Shown: positions 57,199 to 60,155 of the stretch, piece by piece
Layout: each line of letters starts with the position of its first letter
How positions within the stretch are numbered: the first letter of the stretch is position 1
Assembly (NCBI GenBank): GCA_035570275.1
Contig: DATMNI010000167.1
Location: 1-60,155, forward strand
Length of the DNA: 60,155 nucleotides
Origin: DATMNI01 sp035570275
Lineage (GTDB): Bacteria; Acidobacteriota; Terriglobia; Bryobacterales; Bryobacteraceae
Reading direction: 5' to 3'
Translations under genes and position numbers: made by a program
The notes under the pieces: model-generated
What the model was told of the DNA's origin: nothing
The model's database searches: none
Seen by the model: the letters and a program-made list of their open reading frames with translations, nothing else

Positions 57199-59863
57199 AT
57201 GAGCTGGTTTCGGCGGAAGCAGCGTGAGGAAGACCTGGAGCGCGAGTTGCGTTCGGATCTGGAGTTGGAGATGGCCGCGCAAGAGGAGAATGGCCTCTCC
57301 GGAGAGGAAGCCCGCCGCGCGGCCCGGCGGGCCTTCGGCAACACGACCCTGCTTAAAGAGGAAGTGCGTGAAATGTGGGGCTGGGCATGGTTCGAACGCT
57401 TGATCCAGGACCTGCGTTACGCCGGGCGCATGCTGCTGAAGAGCCCGGCTTTCAGTGCGGTGGCAATTCTGTCTTTGGCCCTGGGGATTGGAGCAAACTC
57501 AGCCATTTTCACGCTGATCGACGCGGTGATGCTCCGCATGCTGCCGGTCGCCGGCCCCGAACAATTGGTTCAGGTGGACCCTTATTACTATTACAACAAC
57601 AGCAAAGGCGGCTTCTCGTACCCCTTATACAGGCAGTTGCGGGATCACAACCAGGTATTCAGCGGATTGCTGACTGTTTCGAAAACGCCATTGCGTCTAA
57701 CGGATGAACCCGAAGGCGAAGGCGCTAAAGGACGATACGTTTCGGGCAACTTCTTCGAGGTGTTGGGCGTTCGGCCATGGCTCGGCCGAACGATTGTTCC
57801 CGAGGACGATCGTGTCTCCGAGGGCGGCGGCAATCCCGTGATGCTGATATCTTACGGCCTTTGGCAGCGAAGATTCGGGGGAGATTTCGCCGCGTTGGGA
57901 AAGACGCTGCCGGTTGAAGGTCAGCCGTTTACGATCGCAGGCGTGCTGCCGCCGGAATTCTTCGGACTCCAAATAGGCGAGACGCTGGATTTCGTCATTC
58001 CGATTGCGAACGAAACGAAGATCCGGCCAAAGAGCTGGCTGGCCGAAGACTTCGCGGGCTGGCTGAGCGTGGTGGGAGGGTTGAAGCCTGGCGTATCCCG
58101 CGCCGGTGCTCGCGCCGATCTGGAGGTGATATTCCGCCAGGTGACCCAGGCGCAGGCCGGCAGCATCAGGGACGCGCATAACCGCGAAGTTTTCCTGTCG
58201 AGGAGGCTTGAGCTTACCCCGGCTGCCAACGGCCTTTCCGCACTGCGGGATCAGTTCTCGCGCCCTCTGCTGATCCTGATGGCCGTGGTAGGCATGGTCC
58301 TGCTGATCGCCTGCGCCAATCTTGCCAGTCTGCAACTCGACCGGGCGGTTGCAAGGCGCCGGGAAATGGCGGTCCGGCTGGCGTTAGGGGCGGGTCGGGG
58401 ACGTCTGTTCCGCCAACTGCTCACGGAATCGCTGCTGCTTTCCACGCTGGGCGGTTTGCTGGCTCTGCTCCTGGCCTGGTGGGGCAGTGGGTTCCTGGTA
58501 ATGATGATGGCGAACGGCAAGACGCCATTGCGGCTGGAGTTGCATCCGGACGGGCGAATTCTGGTGTTCACGGCGGCCGTGTCCATCCTGACCGGCATTC
58601 TATTCGGCGTCGCTCCGGCGTTCCGCTCAACCGGCGTAGATGTCGCGCCGGTGCTCAAAGAGGGCGCCCGGTCGTTCGGAACTGGTCCCTCACGTGTCTG
58701 GCTTGGCAAGGCGCTGGTGATGGCGCAGGTCTCTTTATCTCTGGTGCTGCTGGTGGGTGCCGGATTATTTGCAGGCACGCTGCGAAATCTCCGCACCATG
58801 GACGCGGGATTTGAACGCGGGGGCATCCTTCTGGCTTCCGTCGAACCAGGATCGGTTGGCTTCCGCGGAGCGCCATTGCCGGGTTTCTACCAGGCACTGT
58901 TGGAACGCGTCCAACAACTGCCGGGTGTGCGAGCCTCCAGCCTTTCCTGGTTGACGCCGATCTCTGGCGGGGGTGTCGACCTCACGCTCAGCGTGGAGGG
59001 CTACACCCCGCGGCCGCGCGAGGACAATACCGTCTATGTCAACCGCGTTTCACCGGGTTATTTTGCCACGTTCGGCACGCCGCTGTTGACTGGACGGGAT
59101 TTTGACTGGCACGACCGGCCGGAGTCGCCTCAGGTGGCGATGATCAATGAAACGATGGCACGTTACTACTTCCACAATGCCAGCCCCATCGGGCACTGGG
59201 TAGCCCTCGGCGGCCAGCAGCGAACGCAGATTATCGGCGTGGTCAAGGACGCTAAATACATGAGCCTGCGCGAGCCGGTGCACCGCACAGTACCTGGACG
59301 TCTTTCAGATGCCCGTGATGGACAAGGCCCTGCGGCTCGAAGTGCGCGCTACCGCCGATCCCCTCCAGTTGACCGGCGCGATCCGAACCGTAGTACGAGC
59401 GCTGGCCGGCAGTGTTCCCGTGAAGGGTGAGACCACATTTGAACGGCAGATCGATCAATCGCTCATCCAGGAACGGCTGGTGGCCACTCTCTCCGGATTC
59501 TTTGGATGTCTGGCTTTGCTGCTGGCTGCCCTCGGTCTTTACGGCGTGCTGGCCTACGCAGTGGGACGGCGAACCAGCGAGATCGGAATCCGCATGGCGC
59601 TGGGGGCCGGCAGGGGAACGGTGCTGTGGATGGTGCTGCGTGAGACCGTTGGCCTGGTTTTGGGCGGAATTGCGGTGGGCTTGCCGCTCACCCTGGCGGC
59701 TACCCGTCTGGTCGGCAAGTTACTCTTCGGGTTGACGCCTGCCGACCCGTTCACCACGGCGCTGGCGACTCTCACCATGCTGGTGACGGCCGCTGCGGCG
59801 GGTTACTTACCCGCGCGGCGCGCCTCCATCATCGATCCAATGGTTGCCTTGCGATATGAGTAG
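57199..59863 (+). pseudogene. ADOP-type permease with one frameshift near its end
   Basis: ATG 57199 (MSWFRRKQREEDLERELRSD, with GGAAAGG upstream) starts a typical ADOP permease. It has a charged start, LILKSPAF-like entry (LLKSPAFSAVAILSLALGIG), MacB periplasmic domain, three helices (LLILMAVVGMVLLIACANLA and others) and a second half. At about 59291 the frame is lost: DAKYMSLREPVHRTV should continue YLDVFQMPVMDKALRLEV, which lies in another frame and runs intact to TAG 59861-59863 with the final helices (LALLLAALGLYGVLAYAVGR). One missing base explains it. No padR gene lies directly upstream. Confidence 0.88.
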
Positions 59864-59870
59864 GGCGGCG

Positions 59871-59978
59871 CTACCGCGGCGGATTCGCGCGCCGATGCGT
59901 CCAGTTATGGATCGCCCACATCAATCCAGCCGCCAGGCCTAGCGCGATGAGAATTTCCGGAACATCCAAAGAGCCCAT
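59871..59978 (-). CDS. 35-residue single-helix membrane microprotein
   Basis: ATG 59978 with AGGAG 8 bases upstream, and a TATAAT box (59999-60004 on the minus strand) about 20 bases further. The chain is MGSLDVPEILIALGLAAGLM then a short basic/aromatic tail WAIHNWTHRRANPPR. The GSLxVPEI start recalls TatA-type proteins, but the amphipathic helix is missing. Convergent with the ADOP gene. Confidence 0.6.
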   Translation of the reverse strand: MGSLDVPEILIALGLAAGLMWAIHNWTHRRANPPR

Positions 59979-60028
59979 AACCGAATCTCCTAATTCGGAT
60001 TATACGCCCTTTTACACTCAAAAGCTGG

Positions 60029-60155
60029 TCAATACTTCACCCGCACCCACCGCCCATTCCGCGCCGACCGATACCCCGCCTCCAGCACGCAGCTCACCAC
60101 GTAGCCATCCTGGTACGTCTCCCGCGGCGTTTCCCCCGACCGCACGCACTCCACG
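60029..60155 (-). CDS. C terminus of a Gfo/Idh/MocA-family dehydrogenase
   Basis: The frame is open to the window edge. The visible 42 residues contain VECVRSGETPRETYQDGYVV and VLEAGYRSARNGRWVRV, the typical end of Gfo/Idh/MocA oxidoreductases that act on sugars or inositols with NAD(P). The N-terminal Rossmann domain lies outside. Confidence 0.75.
   Translation of the reverse strand, partial: VECVRSGETPRETYQDGYVVSCVLEAGYRSARNGRWVRVKY

Overview
The window looks like a piece of a large, GC-rich acidobacterial chromosome of the Solibacter/Bryobacter type. The evidence is a set of lineage-typical families: two giant MacB/FtsX-like ADOP permeases, a TIGR03435 protein, a PEP-CTERM protein, a BlaI/M56 pair whose peptidase carries a GWxTD domain, a secreted acetamidase/formamidase, and many interspersed palindromic repeats and gene relics. 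No rRNA, tRNA, CRISPR array or complete transposase gene was seen. Every assignment is a reading of the sequence; no database search was run.

Layout. 1-10 kb: tail of an esterase, small membrane proteins, a FliA-type sigma factor, a Rieske / cytochrome b-diheme c operon, an Rrf2 regulator with a cation/proton antiporter, an MFS exporter and a secreted protein. 10-21 kb: a broken BrnT/BrnA pair; a plus-strand run of lactonase, lactate permease, exported RraA-like protein, small secreted protein and EEP-family hydrolase; a PIN-like/UPF0175 pair; pgi; a decayed carboxypeptidase-regulatory-domain gene; and an RluA-type pseudouridine synthase. 21-32 kb: a PadR relic beside an intact ADOP permease, a 38-residue zinc-ribbon protein, a diheme oxidoreductase, a formamidase, an esterase, and M56-GWxTD/BlaI with a clear operator. 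32-45.5 kb: a hybrid histidine kinase, an SNF2 helicase with a cysteine-rich partner, a PEP-CTERM protein followed by a MITE-like element, and a tight operon of three alkaline-phosphatase-superfamily enzymes plus a membrane protein. 45.5-60 kb: relics, a tagaturonate epimerase (UxaE) beside a pectinesterase relic, HigBA, TIGR03435, a CocE/NonD hydrolase, an ArsC-like protein, an aldo/keto reductase, a relic REP-associated (Y1) transposase bracketed by repeats, pgsA, a RodZ-like protein, a TIR-domain protein with an O-methyltransferase, a frameshifted second ADOP permease, a tiny membrane protein, and the end of a Gfo/Idh/MocA dehydrogenase.

The dominant theme is repeat-driven remodelling. A two-hairpin palindromic repeat (about ten loci, compensatory changes in its stems) lies between genes. 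It has twice entered reading frames: it supplies the stop codon of the MFS gene and the only visible start codon of an alkaline-phosphatase-superfamily lipoprotein gene. A second palindromic repeat flanks the Y1 transposase relic. About a dozen gene fragments or frameshifted genes lie in the window, many of them next to these repeats.

Best candidates for little-described biology are the triple alkaline-phosphatase-superfamily operon (39.7-45.5 kb), the SNF2 helicase/zinc protein pair (34.6-38.1 kb), the TIR gene overlapping an O-methyltransferase gene (55.2-57.0 kb), and the translatable palindromic repeat family with its relic transposase.
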